From an uncultured Odoribacter sp. (GTDB lineage: Bacteria; Bacteroidota; Bacteroidia; Bacteroidales; Marinifilaceae), in the NCBI GenBank assembly GCA_910589025.1, contig CAJURM010000001.1, positions 1 through 64,000 of the forward strand: a stretch of DNA of 64,000 nt, given 5' to 3'. The translations under genes were made by a program, and so were the position numbers. How positions within the stretch are numbered: the stretch's first letter is position 1; each line of letters opens with the position of its first letter. Shown here one piece after another: positions 43,036-52,439 of this stretch. Below the pieces are notes generated by a model. It did no database searches and was not told the origin of the DNA. It was given only the letters and a program-made list of their open reading frames with translations.

Positions 43036-43573
43036 GGCTGTAATGTTTTTTTATCAGATAAATCAGTTTTTGTCTTGCCCGTGTGAATTGGGAGCGGATG
43101 GTCGATACTGCTACATTCAGTTGTCCGGCAATTTCTGCGTAATCCATGCCTTCAATCAGATGGAGTGAAAGAATCATGCGGTAACCTTCCGGAAGTAGTG
43201 GCATCATCTGTTCTATGGCTTCCAGGCGTATTTCGTTTTGCAGGGCTTCTTCCGTTTCATCGTCGGGTGCGGAGGCATGTTGGTCTTCCAGTTCGACAAA
43301 TCGGATTCTTCGTTTTCTGTAGCAGTCGATTGATCTGTTGATGGCGATGCGTTTCAGTATTTTTTCCATGCTCACAGCATCTTCTTGCAGAAGTTCCGTT
43401 TTGTTCAGTACTTTGAGAAAACTTTCCTGCATGATTTCTTCTGCCTCTTGTTGGTTGCCCAGAATGCGGAAACAACTGTTATATACGCTTTTATAAAACA
43501 TCATATAGAATTCCAGTTGTGCCCGGCGTTCCCTTTTGCGGCAGTGATGTGCTATGACTTGATAACTGTTCAT
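43001..43573 (-). CDS. ECF-type RNA polymerase sigma-70 factor
   Basis: The 190-residue protein has region 2 (FYMMFYKSVYNSCFRILGN, EAEEIMQESFLKVL, and RIAINRSIDCYRKRR) and region 4 with LPEGYRMILSLHLIEGMDYA and a helix-turn-helix AEIAGQLNVAVSTIRSQFTR. It should direct polymerase to a small envelope-stress regulon, possibly its own operon. It heads the operon with the membrane anti-sigma candidate and the KYGN-repeat protein. Confidence 0.93.
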   Translation of the reverse strand: MNSYQVIAHHCRKRERRAQLEFYMMFYKSVYNSCFRILGNQQEAEEIMQESFLKVLNKTELLQEDAVSMEKILKRIAINRSIDCYRKRRIRFVELEDQHASAPDDETEEALQNEIRLEAIEQMMPLLPEGYRMILSLHLIEGMDYAEIAGQLNVAVSTIRSQFTRARQKLIYLIKKHYSHENILNQPNQK

Positions 43574-43667
43574 CGTTCGGTTTTCTATCTATATGACGCA
43601 GGAAGATGTTTTTTGCTGCATGTAAATTAAAAAAAATACAGTTTTTTTGAAAAAGGTATAAAATAAG

Positions 43668-43702
43668 CAATCCGGCAAGCGGAAACCTGCCGGATTGTTT
43701 GT
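43668..43702 (-). terminator. Terminator of tpiA
   Basis: CAATCCGGCA at 43668-43677 pairs with TGCCGGATTG at 43688-43697 around a 10-nt loop. It lies just downstream of the tpiA stop on the minus strand, and an A/T-rich flank supplies the U-run in either direction. Confidence 0.75.
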
Positions 43703-43723
43703 CTTTTCAGCTATCTTTAACTC

Positions 43724-44491
43724 TTAATGTTTTGCGCGTGCGGCAACGATGATGCTGAAATCTTCGGCTTTCAGGGATGCTCCTCCGATAAGTCCGCCAT
43801 CAACGTCTTCATTGGCGAAAAGTTCATCGGCATTTTTAGCGTTGCAACTTCCTCCGTAAAGGATGGAGGTATTGTCGGCAACTTCTTTGCCATATTTTTC
43901 AGCAACTACTTTACGGATGAATGCATGCATTTCCTGTGCCTGTGCAGAGGTGGCAGTTTTTCCCGTACCGATAGCCCATACTGGTTCGTAGGCAATGATG
44001 ATGTGAGAAAATTCTTCAGCGGAAAGGTTGAAAAGTCCGTTTACCAATTGGGATTTAACCACATCGAAATGTTTTTCGCTTTCTCTTTCAGCCAGTACTT
44101 CTCCGACACAGAAAATGACCTCTAATTTATTTTCTAAAGCACGGGCTACTTTTTTCACCAGGATTTCATCGGTTTCTCCGTAATAACTTCTTCTTTCGGA
44201 ATGTCCCAAGATAACATACTGGCTTCCGGTGGAAGCAACCATTGCAGCGGAAATCTCACCTGTGAAAGCTCCTGATGCTTCTGTCGCACAGTTTTGTGCA
44301 GCTACGGATACGACAGTAGGTTCAACTGTTTTCGTTACTTCTGCCAGATGGATAAATGGAGTACCGATGATTACTTTTACTTCGGAAGCATTCAAGGCTT
44401 TTACTTTGGTGTTTACTTCTTTTGCCAATTCAATACCCTCCTGGAGGGTTTTATTCATTTTCCAGTTTCCTGCAACAATTTTCTTTCTCAT
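43724..44491 (-). CDS. tpiA: Triosephosphate isomerase
   Basis: The 255-residue TIM barrel starts [16 protein letters not shown] (catalytic Lys11), has [10 protein letters not shown] (electrophilic His) and [16 protein letters not shown] (catalytic Glu), and ends with the phosphate loop GGSCNAKNA and GGLIGGASL. It interconverts DHAP and glyceraldehyde-3-phosphate. The start at 44491 is chosen because the 32 residues of open frame upstream are not part of the family. DUF1599-DoxX-tpiA is a recurrent order in Bacteroidales. Confidence 0.96.
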   Translation of the reverse strand: MRKKIVAGNWKMNKTLQEGIELAKEVNTKVKALNASEVKVIIGTPFIHLAEVTKTVEPTVVSVAAQNCATEASGAFTGEISAAMVASTGSQYVILGHSERRSYYGETDEILVKKVARALENKLEVIFCVGEVLAERESEKHFDVVKSQLVNGLFNLSAEEFSHIIIAYEPVWAIGTGKTATSAQAQEMHAFIRKVVAEKYGKEVADNTSILYGGSCNAKNADELFANEDVDGGLIGGASLKAEDFSIIVAARAKH

Positions 44492-44535
44492 GATAGTATG
44501 TGTTAATGATAAATTAAATCTCCGTGAAGCTGACG

Positions 44536-45783
44536 TTATGCTTTGGTTTTTCTGTATTTCTTGATCATATAGAGGAATAACAGACACAGGTAGAGCAAGG
44601 TCAGGGAGTAAACAACATATTTTTTGGTAATGCTTTGCTGTTCGTTGAGGCAGTATGCCAAGGGGTCTTTGTCTTTTAGAATTTCAATTCCCGGAATGTC
44701 GCGGTGTCCCCATTTATCTATAACCGTTCCCTTTTTCAGTAATACCAGTCCCGGATTGGAACGAACGATGGTTTTTAGTTGAATTTCGTCCATGGAGCAG
44801 AATTCGTAAGGGATATGGTGTAGGTCTGTCAGTTGTTTTACCACATCACTGTTGGATGCCGTCAGACCGTAAAAACGGTAGCCTTTTTCCCGGGCATAAG
44901 CAGCTAATTCGTTTATTTTTTCCAGGTTGTCGGTGGAAATGTTGTTTAGGTTGTAAGAAATGACCAGGAAGGTGTAATTGTCATCTTGGAGCACTTCATC
45001 AGTAATGTCACCGAGGTTCGGGTGTTCCATAACGAAATCATGAATCGGGGCTTTGAATCCTTCTTTAATTAATTTCTGTTCTGAACTATGGTATTCCCAG
45101 TTGAGTGTATCCTGCCAGGGATAGTTGGTTTCATCAAACTCTTTAACTTCGCCCGTATTTTTGTTTTTATAGTTAAGAGTGGTTTTATATTCATCATGGG
45201 GCGCATCTTCCGGTATACTCATGCCTTCCTGGATGTTTTTGCCAATGGCATAGGGACGGAAGTCGATGATGGGCAGGTGACGGTAGCAGTAAAATTCGAT
45301 ACAAAGCATAAAGACGATCGTTCCCGTCAGCAATACGGTTTGCTCTAAGAAATTAAAGAGAGATTTGTAATGGTCGCGTTTGAAGAAAATAACCAGTACC
45401 ATGGCAAGCAGTACGACGTTTTTCCAGAACGTTTCCCAATTGGTCAGTACCCATGCGTCTCCGAAACACCCGCAATCAGTCACTGGGTTTTTAATGGCGA
45501 GTATCAATGTGAGCGGAGTGAATACAGCCATAAACAGCAAAGCACCCCAAGCTGCCCATTTGGTTTTGATGTTGAGGAAAAGGCATATACCGATTAAGAA
45601 TTCTGCCAATGATAGTACAAAAGAAAAAAACAATGCGGAGAAATTCATCCAGCCCATGCCGAAGGCATTGAAATAGTCGATGAATTTATAGTTTGACCCT
45701 AACGGATCAACGCCTTTTACAAAGCCGGAAAAAATAAAAACCGCACCAACCAGGATTCTGCATACATTCATTAAAAGTTTCAT
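44536..45783 (-). CDS. DoxX-like membrane protein with thioredoxin-like C-terminus (BT_3928 family)
   Basis: The 415-residue protein has four N-terminal membrane segments typical of DoxX ([40 protein letters not shown] between helices) and a fifth helix, then a soluble thioredoxin-like region ([17 protein letters not shown]) that lacks a CxxC, and a last C-terminal helix. In Bacteroidales this protein regularly sits between DUF1599 and tpiA. Exact function unknown; a role in membrane redox is plausible. Confidence 0.85.
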   Translation of the reverse strand: MKLLMNVCRILVGAVFIFSGFVKGVDPLGSNYKFIDYFNAFGMGWMNFSALFFSFVLSLAEFLIGICLFLNIKTKWAAWGALLFMAVFTPLTLILAIKNPVTDCGCFGDAWVLTNWETFWKNVVLLAMVLVIFFKRDHYKSLFNFLEQTVLLTGTIVFMLCIEFYCYRHLPIIDFRPYAIGKNIQEGMSIPEDAPHDEYKTTLNYKNKNTGEVKEFDETNYPWQDTLNWEYHSSEQKLIKEGFKAPIHDFVMEHPNLGDITDEVLQDDNYTFLVISYNLNNISTDNLEKINELAAYAREKGYRFYGLTASNSDVVKQLTDLHHIPYEFCSMDEIQLKTIVRSNPGLVLLKKGTVIDKWGHRDIPGIEILKDKDPLAYCLNEQQSITKKYVVYSLTLLYLCLLFLYMIKKYRKTKA

Positions 45784-45825
45784 CTTTTTCGTTTTTTAGT
45801 GTGGCGGCCATGCCGCATTGTTTAT

Positions 45826-46398
45826 TTATTTAAAGTGTGTGTTTTCTTTTTCTACCACAAGCCGGATCAGGGCAAACACGGCATAGTTAATCATGTCGTA
45901 ATAATTGGCGTCAATGCCTTCGGAAATCAGTGTGTCTCCTTTTAAATCTTCAATCTGGCGGGTACGGTTGATTTTCATCAGAATCAGGTCTGTATAGGAG
46001 CTGATGCGCATACTTCTCCAAGCTTCGTCGTAATCGTGGTTTTTGTTGTCCATGAGTTGACGGGCTTCCCTGAAATAGTGCTGATAGCGGTTGGCGATGA
46101 ATTCCCGGTTATTGTCTTCTTCCGGTCCCCTTTCCAATTGGATGAGTCCCATGATGGCGTAATTGACGATGCCTATAAATTCGGGAATGACTCCTTCATC
46201 CACTTTGGATATGCCTTTTTCCTCGATACTGCGGATGCGATTGGCTTTGATGAAAATCTGATCCGTAATGGACGTGGGGCGTAGGATACGCCAGGCAGTG
46301 CCGTAATCATGCATCTTTTTCATGAAAATATCGCTGCAAAGCCGGATGACTTCTTCATATTCTTTTGAGGTTTCGGCAATGTGACCGGATTGTGTCAT
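45826..46398 (-). CDS. DUF1599 domain protein
   Basis: The 190-residue protein consists of two tandem DUF1599 repeats: KKMHDYGTAWRILRPTSITD and later NKNHDYDEAWRSMRISSYTD, each followed by IKANRIRSIE / MKINRTRQIE and a helical IGIVNYAIMGLIQLE / YDMINYAVFALIRL. The family is conserved in Bacteroidota with a proposed relationship to all-alpha nucleotide pyrophosphohydrolases; unproven. It heads the DoxX-tpiA operon, divergent from folP. Confidence 0.88.
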   Translation of the reverse strand: MTQSGHIAETSKEYEEVIRLCSDIFMKKMHDYGTAWRILRPTSITDQIFIKANRIRSIEEKGISKVDEGVIPEFIGIVNYAIMGLIQLERGPEEDNNREFIANRYQHYFREARQLMDNKNHDYDEAWRSMRISSYTDLILMKINRTRQIEDLKGDTLISEGIDANYYDMINYAVFALIRLVVEKENTHFK

Positions 46399-46533
46399 GG
46401 GGTTTGTTTTTTGTATAAATGAATAACCTTGTGTGGTTATGAAATTTCAAAAACTAATATTTATTTTGAAGGCGTAAAATTAGCAAAAAAGCAATCGTAA
46501 AGCAATATACATAAATTGAAAATTTCAGCTGTT

Positions 46534-47364
46534 ATGAAAATACTGCAATTGGGAAAGAAAAATCTGGATGTATCACACCCTGTGGTGATGGGAATATTGA
46601 ATGTAACGCCTGATTCTTTTTATGACGGAGGGCATTATGAGACGGAAACGGCGATAATCGGACGCATTCACCAGATTGTGGAAGAAGGGGCAGGGATAAT
46701 AGATATCGGTGCTTATTCCACTCGTCCGAGGGCTGCCATGGTTGATAAGAAAGAAGAGTTGGCTCGTTTGGCTCCGGCAGTTGAGTTGGTGAGGAAATAT
46801 TATCCATCCGTGCCGGTTTCCATTGATACGTTCCGCTCAGAGGTGGCCCGCGAAATCTATCATTGTCTGGGAGAGGTCATTGTCAATGATATATCCGGAG
46901 GGACAATGGATACGGAGATGTTTGGTTTTATTGCAGAGACCCGATTACCGTATGTTATGATGCACATCCAGGGAACGCCGCAAACGATGCAGAAAAATCC
47001 GGTGTATCGGGATGTAACAAAAGAGGTGTATCGTTTTTTTGAAGAGAGGACAGATTTGCTGCGTGCAGCCGGGATGGAGAATATCATTCTGGATCCGGGT
47101 TTCGGTTTCGGAAAGACATTGGATCATAACTATGAATTGATGAATCATTTGGACTTGTTTCAGGAATTGGGGTATCCGCTACTTGTGGGAATATCCCGGA
47201 AATCAATGATATCTCGTTTGCTGGAAACGACTTCTGCAGAAGCCCTGAATGGCACAACGGTATTGAATACGATTGCTTTGATGAAAGGGGCGGCTATTTT
47301 GAGAGTGCACGATGTGAAAGAAGCGGTAGAGACCGTGAAAATAGTGGAACGGTTATTACTTTAG
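46534..47364 (+). CDS. folP: Dihydropteroate synthase
   Basis: The 276-residue TIM barrel has GILNVTPDSFYDGG near the N-terminus, GAGIIDIGAYSTRP, SIDTFRSEVA, NDISGG and the pterin-binding DPGFGFGKT. It joins p-aminobenzoate to a pterin pyrophosphate and is the sulfonamide target. ATG 46534 is preferred over an in-frame TTG at 46516. Its 3' end overlaps the convergent methyltransferase gene by 9 bp. Confidence 0.95.
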   Translation: MKILQLGKKNLDVSHPVVMGILNVTPDSFYDGGHYETETAIIGRIHQIVEEGAGIIDIGAYSTRPRAAMVDKKEELARLAPAVELVRKYYPSVPVSIDTFRSEVAREIYHCLGEVIVNDISGGTMDTEMFGFIAETRLPYVMMHIQGTPQTMQKNPVYRDVTKEVYRFFEERTDLLRAAGMENIILDPGFGFGKTLDHNYELMNHLDLFQELGYPLLVGISRKSMISRLLETTSAEALNGTTVLNTIALMKGAAILRVHDVKEAVETVKIVERLLL

Positions 47365-47898
47365 TTTGTTTAATAATGGGCGGGTGAGTTCCCACAGGAT
47401 AATGCCTACACTGACGGAGATGTTGAAGGAGTGTTTGGTTCCGAATTGGGGAATTTCAATGCATCCTTCCGAGCGGTTGATAACGTCCTGCCGGACGCCT
47501 TTTACTTCGTTGCCAAATATAATGGCGTACTTATCTGTTGTGTTGAGCTGGAATTGTTCGAGTGAGTGGCTATTTTCGGTCTGTTCTGCAGCAAAAATGC
47601 GGTACCCTTCGGTTTGCAGTTTTTCTACTACCTCTAATGTATCCTGGGCATATTCCCAGGCTACGGAGTTCTCAGCCCCTAATGCCGTTTTGTGGATTTC
47701 GCGATTGGGCGGAGTGGCAGTGATGCCACATAAATATATTTTTTCTATGCGGAAAGCATCGGAAGTGCGGAAAACGGAACCCACATTGTTTAAGCTCCGC
47801 ACATTGTCCAGTATGATAACTAAAGGTAGTTTTTGGGCTTCCTTGAATTTTTCAGGACTGATGCGGTTCAATTCGTTGCTTTCTAATTTACGGAACAT
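47356..47898 (-). CDS. SpoU/TrmH-family RNA 2'-O-methyltransferase
   Basis: The 180-residue protein has the SPOUT motifs LDNVRSLNNVGSVFRTSDAF, IIFGNEVKGVRQDVI and SFNISVSVGIILWEL. It is shorter than TrmH at 38053 and lacks its C-terminal helix. The target base is unknown. It lies 20 bp downstream of miaB on the same strand. Confidence 0.88.
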   Translation of the reverse strand: MFRKLESNELNRISPEKFKEAQKLPLVIILDNVRSLNNVGSVFRTSDAFRIEKIYLCGITATPPNREIHKTALGAENSVAWEYAQDTLEVVEKLQTEGYRIFAAEQTENSHSLEQFQLNTTDKYAIIFGNEVKGVRQDVINRSEGCIEIPQFGTKHSFNISVSVGIILWELTRPLLNKLK

Positions 47899-47917
47899 TT
47901 TTGGCGTTTTAAGAGGG

Positions 47918-49246
47918 TTAATTTTCTTCTTTTTCTCCTATCAGGGTCGCGGAGGTACACCCTTTTATTTTTACCTGTACGAGGGAGCCCGGTCGAATGT
48001 CTTTAGCCGGAAAGACAATGACTTTGTTCTGACTGCTGCGTCCAAACATTTCGTCAGCATTCTTTTTGGATACGCCTTCTACCATGACTTCAAAGGTTTT
48101 GCCTATGTCCCGTTTGTTGCTTTCTAAGGAGAGGCGGCTTTGCAGTTCTATCAATTCCTGGAGACGGCGTCCTTTGTCAGCTTCGCTGACATTGTCGGGG
48201 AGACGTTTGGATGCCAAAGTTCCGGGACGTTCCGAATATTTGAACATATATGCCAGATCAAAGCCGACTTCTTTCATTAAATTGAGTGTTTGTTGGTAGT
48301 CGGCTTCACTTTCGTTGTGGAATCCGACGAATACGTCGGTGGATATGCCACAGTCGGGGAGGATCCTTCGGATAGCTGCTATCCGTTCAAGATACCATTC
48401 CCGTGTATATTTCCGGTTCATGTCTTTCAATACTGAGTTGCTGCCGGACTGAACAGGCAGGTGGATAGCCTTGCAGATGTTAGTGTGTCGGGCAATGGTC
48501 TCAAGTATTTTGTCACTCATGTCTTTGGGATGGGAGGTGGCAAAACGGATTCTCATTCCCGGTACAGTCCGTGCCACCAGATCGAGCAATTCCGGAAAGT
48601 CCATCTGTTCCTCTCCGTTTTTATAGAGATAGGAGTTAACATTTTGTCCCAGTAGGGTCACTTCTTTGTACCCTTTGGACTGGAGGTCGAGGACTTCGCT
48701 GAGGATGCTTTTCGGACTGCGGCTGCGTTCTCTGCCTCGTGTGTATGGAACAATGCAATAGGTACAGAAGTTGTTGCATCCTCTCATGATGGAAACGAAT
48801 CCTGAAATAGCGGTTTCATCTATCCGCGAGGGACAGATGTCTTTGTAAGTTTCCGTCTCGGAAAGGGCGATGTTAATTGCTTTTTCACCTTGTGAGGCTT
48901 TTTTTATCAGAAGGGGTAAGTCCATGTAGGCATCCGGGCCGACTACGATGTTAACATTTTTTTCTTCTACAAACAGTTTTTCACCCAGCCGTTCGGCCAT
49001 GCAGCCCATAATACCAATCAACAGGGAGGGATTTTTTTTCCTGATTTCAGAAAAACCTTCTACGCGTCCCCGCACTCGTTGTTCTGCATTTTCCCGTACG
49101 GAACAGGTGTTAACCAGAATGATGTCCGCTTCAATTTTGTCTTTAGTGTGGGCGAAGCCGTTGTCTTTTAAAATGGCTGCCACTACTTCACTGTCTGCCA
49201 CGTTCATCTGGCAACCGTAAGTTTCAATGTAAAATTTTTTTGCCAT
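47918..49246 (-). CDS. miaB: tRNA-2-methylthio-N6-dimethylallyladenosine synthase MiaB
   Basis: The 442-residue protein opens MAKKFYIETYGCQMNVADSE, has auxiliary cluster cysteines 12, 48 and 82, the radical SAM motif CNNFCTYC (157-164), RGRERSRSP, and a TRAM domain. It methylthiolates i6A37 in tRNA. The sequence separates clearly from RimO at 31007. The leader is short behind a TACTTTTG element. Confidence 0.96.
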   Translation of the reverse strand: MAKKFYIETYGCQMNVADSEVVAAILKDNGFAHTKDKIEADIILVNTCSVRENAEQRVRGRVEGFSEIRKKNPSLLIGIMGCMAERLGEKLFVEEKNVNIVVGPDAYMDLPLLIKKASQGEKAINIALSETETYKDICPSRIDETAISGFVSIMRGCNNFCTYCIVPYTRGRERSRSPKSILSEVLDLQSKGYKEVTLLGQNVNSYLYKNGEEQMDFPELLDLVARTVPGMRIRFATSHPKDMSDKILETIARHTNICKAIHLPVQSGSNSVLKDMNRKYTREWYLERIAAIRRILPDCGISTDVFVGFHNESEADYQQTLNLMKEVGFDLAYMFKYSERPGTLASKRLPDNVSEADKGRRLQELIELQSRLSLESNKRDIGKTFEVMVEGVSKKNADEMFGRSSQNKVIVFPAKDIRPGSLVQVKIKGCTSATLIGEKEEN

Positions 49247-49264
49247 AATTTTTTATTACGGTTG

Positions 49265-49272
49265 CAAAAGTA
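49265..49272 (-). promoter_or_regulatory. -7 element of miaB
   Basis: CAAAAGTA on the plus strand reads TACTTTTG on the minus strand, matching TAnnTTTG, 19 bp before the miaB start codon. Confidence 0.55.
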
Positions 49273-49282
49273 ATGAATGGTT

Positions 49283-49325
49283 GGGAGAGTTGAAAGAGTT
49301 GGAAAAGTTAAAAGGGGTGAAAAGA
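49283..49325. repeat. Degenerate intergenic repeat (GTTGAAAGAGTTGGAAAAG type)
   Basis: GAGTTGAAAGAGTTGGAAAA, then GTTAAAAGGGGTGAAAAG, a near-9-bp periodic purine-rich run. Similar runs occur at 26777, 58028 (opposite strand) and 60114, each in an intergenic gap. Confidence 0.5.
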
Positions 49326-49330
49326 AGATC

Positions 49331-49357
49331 GGCTCCGTTTTTCATAAACGGAGCCGG
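49331..49357 (-). terminator. Terminator of the OmpP1-type gene
   Basis: CGGCTCCGTTT at 49331-49341 pairs perfectly with AAACGGAGCCG at 49347-49357 around TTCAT. On the minus strand a T-rich stretch (ATCTTCTTTT) follows, just after the stop at 49368. Confidence 0.88.
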
Positions 49358-49367
49358 GGGTATGGGG

Positions 49368-50849
49368 TTAAAATCGTACGCCAAGTGTGATGCGGGCTTC
49401 GTGGTTGTTATATTTGTTCCGGATGGGGTCGGATATGACATCATACGTTGCATCCTCCGGATCGAGGTAGCTATAAAACAGGGTTGTATCTTTGGTGAAT
49501 CTGTAAAGATAGGCAGCATCGCAATAGAACATTCCGAAATTCAGACCGAATCCGGTGGAAACGGTTTGCAATTTGTGCAAATCTTTGGCGTGTTTGTAGG
49601 GACTGGCATAATAAGAGTATCCACCCCGTAAACTTAGCAGGCTGTTATACCGGTATTCTGCGCCAATGCGTACATTATGAGTGGCTCTCAAGTAGCGTTT
49701 GATGTCATCATTGGTTCCCGGGCCATTGTCCGAATCATAGAAATCATAATGACCGCCTCCATTGCTCAGTTTTGCGGAGGTGTAGTCAATGTATTCGTAG
49801 TCGACACTCAATATGGCTTTTTGATTTAATACGGTAGCGACACTCATTAAGGCTCTCCATGGGGTGCGTATGTCGTAATCGTATTTGTATTCATAGGGGT
49901 CGCTTAAATAGTCGTAATAGCCTTCTGCATCGGGTGAAAGATATAAAGAATACATGTCACTGTAATACCTGTCAGTCATGGAGTAGAAAGTGGGGGTATG
50001 GATGGCTGCTCCGAGACGCAATTCCGGTATGGGACGATAAAGGACACCGAATTTGAGATTTGTTCCGACACCCGTTGTTTTTAGTTGTTGCAGGTAGTCG
50101 AAATAATCGAGATCATAAGGATTGTCTTTGTCGGGGGTTTCAGCATATACCGATTTCGATTTGTAATAAATAGATTGAAGTCCAATGGTTAATCCCAAAT
50201 ACAGTTTGTCTTTGTAGTTGGTACCAAATGTAAACGCGTATTCTCCCTGGTAGCCGTCTTCTTTTATGTTTTTCCATTGGTTGGCCCCCATGATTACAGG
50301 TTCGTAGAATCCGCTTTCTTCATCCATTAGAATGACATTGGATTGGGAGGCCAGTGTTTCCATAATACCTGGCGTAAAACCAGCAGCTATATCGTAATTT
50401 GCCTGTTGTGCAATGGCCTGTGAAAATGAATTGGGGGAATTGGCAATGTATTGGTTGGTTTTCAAATTGTAGTTGCTCATATTGGTGTAGTTGATACCGA
50501 AATTAAATCCTTTCCAGTTGAAATCAGGACTGTAAAGGGCGATAACAACACCCATGTCACCCATTTGAAAGGAGTTGTCGCTTGCAGATCGGTTCCCGGA
50601 TTTTGTGTTGGAGAATGAGAAGGATGGGGTGATGCTGACTTCCGATTTCCGGAATACTCCAATACCAGCAGGGTTTGTGGAAAATGTGGATAAGTCACCG
50701 CCCAAAGCTCCGAAAGCTCCGCTCATGGCTGTGGAACGTGCCGTTCCGAAGTTCGTGGACTGTGAGAAGCGTACTATATCGGCTGTCGTTTGGGAAAATC
50801 CCCAGAAGGCAGAGAGTAGTAATACCGGGAGAATATATAATGTTTTCAT
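49368..50849 (-). CDS. OmpP1/FadL-family outer membrane transporter
   Basis: The 493-residue protein has a signal peptide (MKTLYILPVLLLSAFWGFSQ) and the N-terminal hatch pattern ARSTAMSGAFGALGGDLSTF and STNPAGIGVFRKSE, followed by many amphipathic strands and a C-terminal ARITLGVRF. This fits FadL/TodX-type barrels that import hydrophobic compounds; the substrate is unknown. It lies 27 bp after the low-complexity lipoprotein gene on the same strand and is probably co-transcribed. Confidence 0.9.
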   Translation of the reverse strand: MKTLYILPVLLLSAFWGFSQTTADIVRFSQSTNFGTARSTAMSGAFGALGGDLSTFSTNPAGIGVFRKSEVSITPSFSFSNTKSGNRSASDNSFQMGDMGVVIALYSPDFNWKGFNFGINYTNMSNYNLKTNQYIANSPNSFSQAIAQQANYDIAAGFTPGIMETLASQSNVILMDEESGFYEPVIMGANQWKNIKEDGYQGEYAFTFGTNYKDKLYLGLTIGLQSIYYKSKSVYAETPDKDNPYDLDYFDYLQQLKTTGVGTNLKFGVLYRPIPELRLGAAIHTPTFYSMTDRYYSDMYSLYLSPDAEGYYDYLSDPYEYKYDYDIRTPWRALMSVATVLNQKAILSVDYEYIDYTSAKLSNGGGHYDFYDSDNGPGTNDDIKRYLRATHNVRIGAEYRYNSLLSLRGGYSYYASPYKHAKDLHKLQTVSTGFGLNFGMFYCDAAYLYRFTKDTTLFYSYLDPEDATYDVISDPIRNKYNNHEARITLGVRF

Positions 50850-50876
50850 GGTTGTTGTTTTTTCGTGTTTGGTTTG

Positions 50877-52280
50877 TTATCTTCTTCCTCCTGAACGATT
50901 GGTGCTCCGGCTCGGTGTTGTGTGGGTGCTTCCGTTTCTGGATGGAGAAGAGATTTTGGGAGCGGTATAACTGCTCCGGTTTGAGTTGTTGCTCCGGTTA
51001 TAGGAGCGATTATTGTTATATGTCGGTCTGTAATTATTAGGTTGTCGATTGTAATTTTTAATGTTGTTGTTTCTATTTGTTGATGTGCTGGGGCGTATTG
51101 CTGGTCGGGTATACCGATTTGCATTATTGTTATTTCCGGGACGTGTGGTTGTAGGCCGGCTGTTGCTGTTTGTCGGTCGAGTGGTCGTTGGTCGAATTGT
51201 ATTGTAATTTGGACGCGGATTGGTTGTCCCGGGTCTTCCGTTGTTGTAATTCGGACGTGTCACATTAGGCCGGTTGATAGCATTATTACCCGGACGGACG
51301 CTGCTTCCTGGTCGTTGGTTGTTGTTAGGACGTGCACTGCTTCCCGGACGCAGACCAATGGATCCGCTGCCTAAATTGGGCCGGGGGTTCCCTGGTCTGT
51401 TGGGTCGGTTGGAAGAGGGAGGTGTCCAATCCGGATAGTGTCCGCCCCAACTCGGATGATGCCAAGGGTGATGCCAGTGTGAATGATGCCATCCTGGATA
51501 CCAATAGTGTCCCCACCAGGGGGCATACCAGTTTCCCCAATAGGGATAACTGCCGTACCAGCCACCATACCAAGGGCGATAGATTCCGCTGTTCCATCCG
51601 AAACCGAAGTTCCAGCCTGGTCCGCTCCATCCGAAATTAAAGTGACTGTCAAAAGCCCAACTGTCATAGAATGGTTCGTTCCATACTACCGTCCAGATGT
51701 ATTTGGGATAGGTTCCGAATAGGAAAGTATTGTAAAGCCGGATGTTGGAAGAGGAAGGGAACCACCAGTAGCGGCCATTATCGGTATAGACATTCCAGTC
51801 CGGACTGAAGGAGAGATTTAAGGCAATTTCCTGTCCGTTGGAAATGAAACCGAAGCCTTCGGGATATTGGCTGATGATGCGGGCTGCTTCCTGCATATCA
51901 GTATCGTTGCCTTTGAAACCGCCTATCCAGTAGCCGGAATTTGTATACAGAGTTGTCGTTTCAGGTGCATAAGGATCATTAAGGATGTTTTCTGCCTGGG
52001 CTGCCAGTTCGGAGGGTGTTATCCTTTCCGCTGTTCCTTTTTGTCGGTTAATAATTACAGTACTTTCGTTTTCGGGATAGGTTTCTGTATTATTATTTCT
52101 TGCTGACGGAACAGTCATGTCGATTTTTTGTCCTGTAATGGTTTCCACTTCTTTTACCATAAGCGGTTTTTCGTTGGGGACATAATAAATATCATCTTCT
52201 ATGGATGTATTCATATTCTGCATGGAGGAGCAGGACCATAAAGAGATGAAAGCCAAGAGCAGTATATAAAATGTTTTCAT
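50877..52280 (-). CDS. Low-complexity lipoprotein: Trp/Gly/His-rich centre, Arg-Pro-Asn-rich tail
   Basis: The 467-residue protein has a lipobox (LLLAFISLWSC, Cys near residue 17), an N-terminal ordered domain, a central aromatic tract (WYGGWYGSYPYWGNWYAPWW and HHSHWHHPWHHPSW) and a C-terminal ~190 residues of NRPN/RPGNN/TTTRP-type disorder. Similar proteins occur in Bacteroidales, and I recognise no known domain. The histidine-rich part might bind metal; the basic tail might contact peptidoglycan or LPS. Both are guesses. It precedes the OmpP1-type gene. Confidence 0.8.
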   Translation of the reverse strand: MKTFYILLLAFISLWSCSSMQNMNTSIEDDIYYVPNEKPLMVKEVETITGQKIDMTVPSARNNNTETYPENESTVIINRQKGTAERITPSELAAQAENILNDPYAPETTTLYTNSGYWIGGFKGNDTDMQEAARIISQYPEGFGFISNGQEIALNLSFSPDWNVYTDNGRYWWFPSSSNIRLYNTFLFGTYPKYIWTVVWNEPFYDSWAFDSHFNFGWSGPGWNFGFGWNSGIYRPWYGGWYGSYPYWGNWYAPWWGHYWYPGWHHSHWHHPWHHPSWGGHYPDWTPPSSNRPNRPGNPRPNLGSGSIGLRPGSSARPNNNQRPGSSVRPGNNAINRPNVTRPNYNNGRPGTTNPRPNYNTIRPTTTRPTNSNSRPTTTRPGNNNNANRYTRPAIRPSTSTNRNNNIKNYNRQPNNYRPTYNNNRSYNRSNNSNRSSYTAPKISSPSRNGSTHTTPSRSTNRSGGRR

Positions 52281-52405
52281 TATAAAATCAATTAGTTTTA
52301 TTCAATTCTTATCAAAAAGCGTACCAAAATATACGTCTTTTCCACCTTCTTGGTTTTACTCTGATAAAAATAGCTATATTGGAATTAGAATCATATTTTT
52401 TTGCC

Positions 52406-52413
52406 TAAATTTG
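52406..52413 (+). promoter_or_regulatory. -7 element of proS
   Basis: TAAATTTG matches TAnnTTTG, 26 bp before ATG 52440. It lies inside an upstream in-frame extension beginning TTG 52401, arguing that the extension is not translated. Confidence 0.5.
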
Positions 52414-52439
52414 CTGCTGTTTTATCAAAAAATAAGAAG

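Noticed and set aside
44492..44587. N-terminal extension of tpiA (32 extra residues)
   Set aside because: Triosephosphate isomerase begins at [13 protein letters not shown], and the extension reads into the upstream gene's 3' region.
51325..51722. Plus- and minus-strand frames inside the low-complexity lipoprotein gene
   Set aside because: Biased codons in the Trp/Gly/Asn-rich region keep other frames open; none shows protein-like features.
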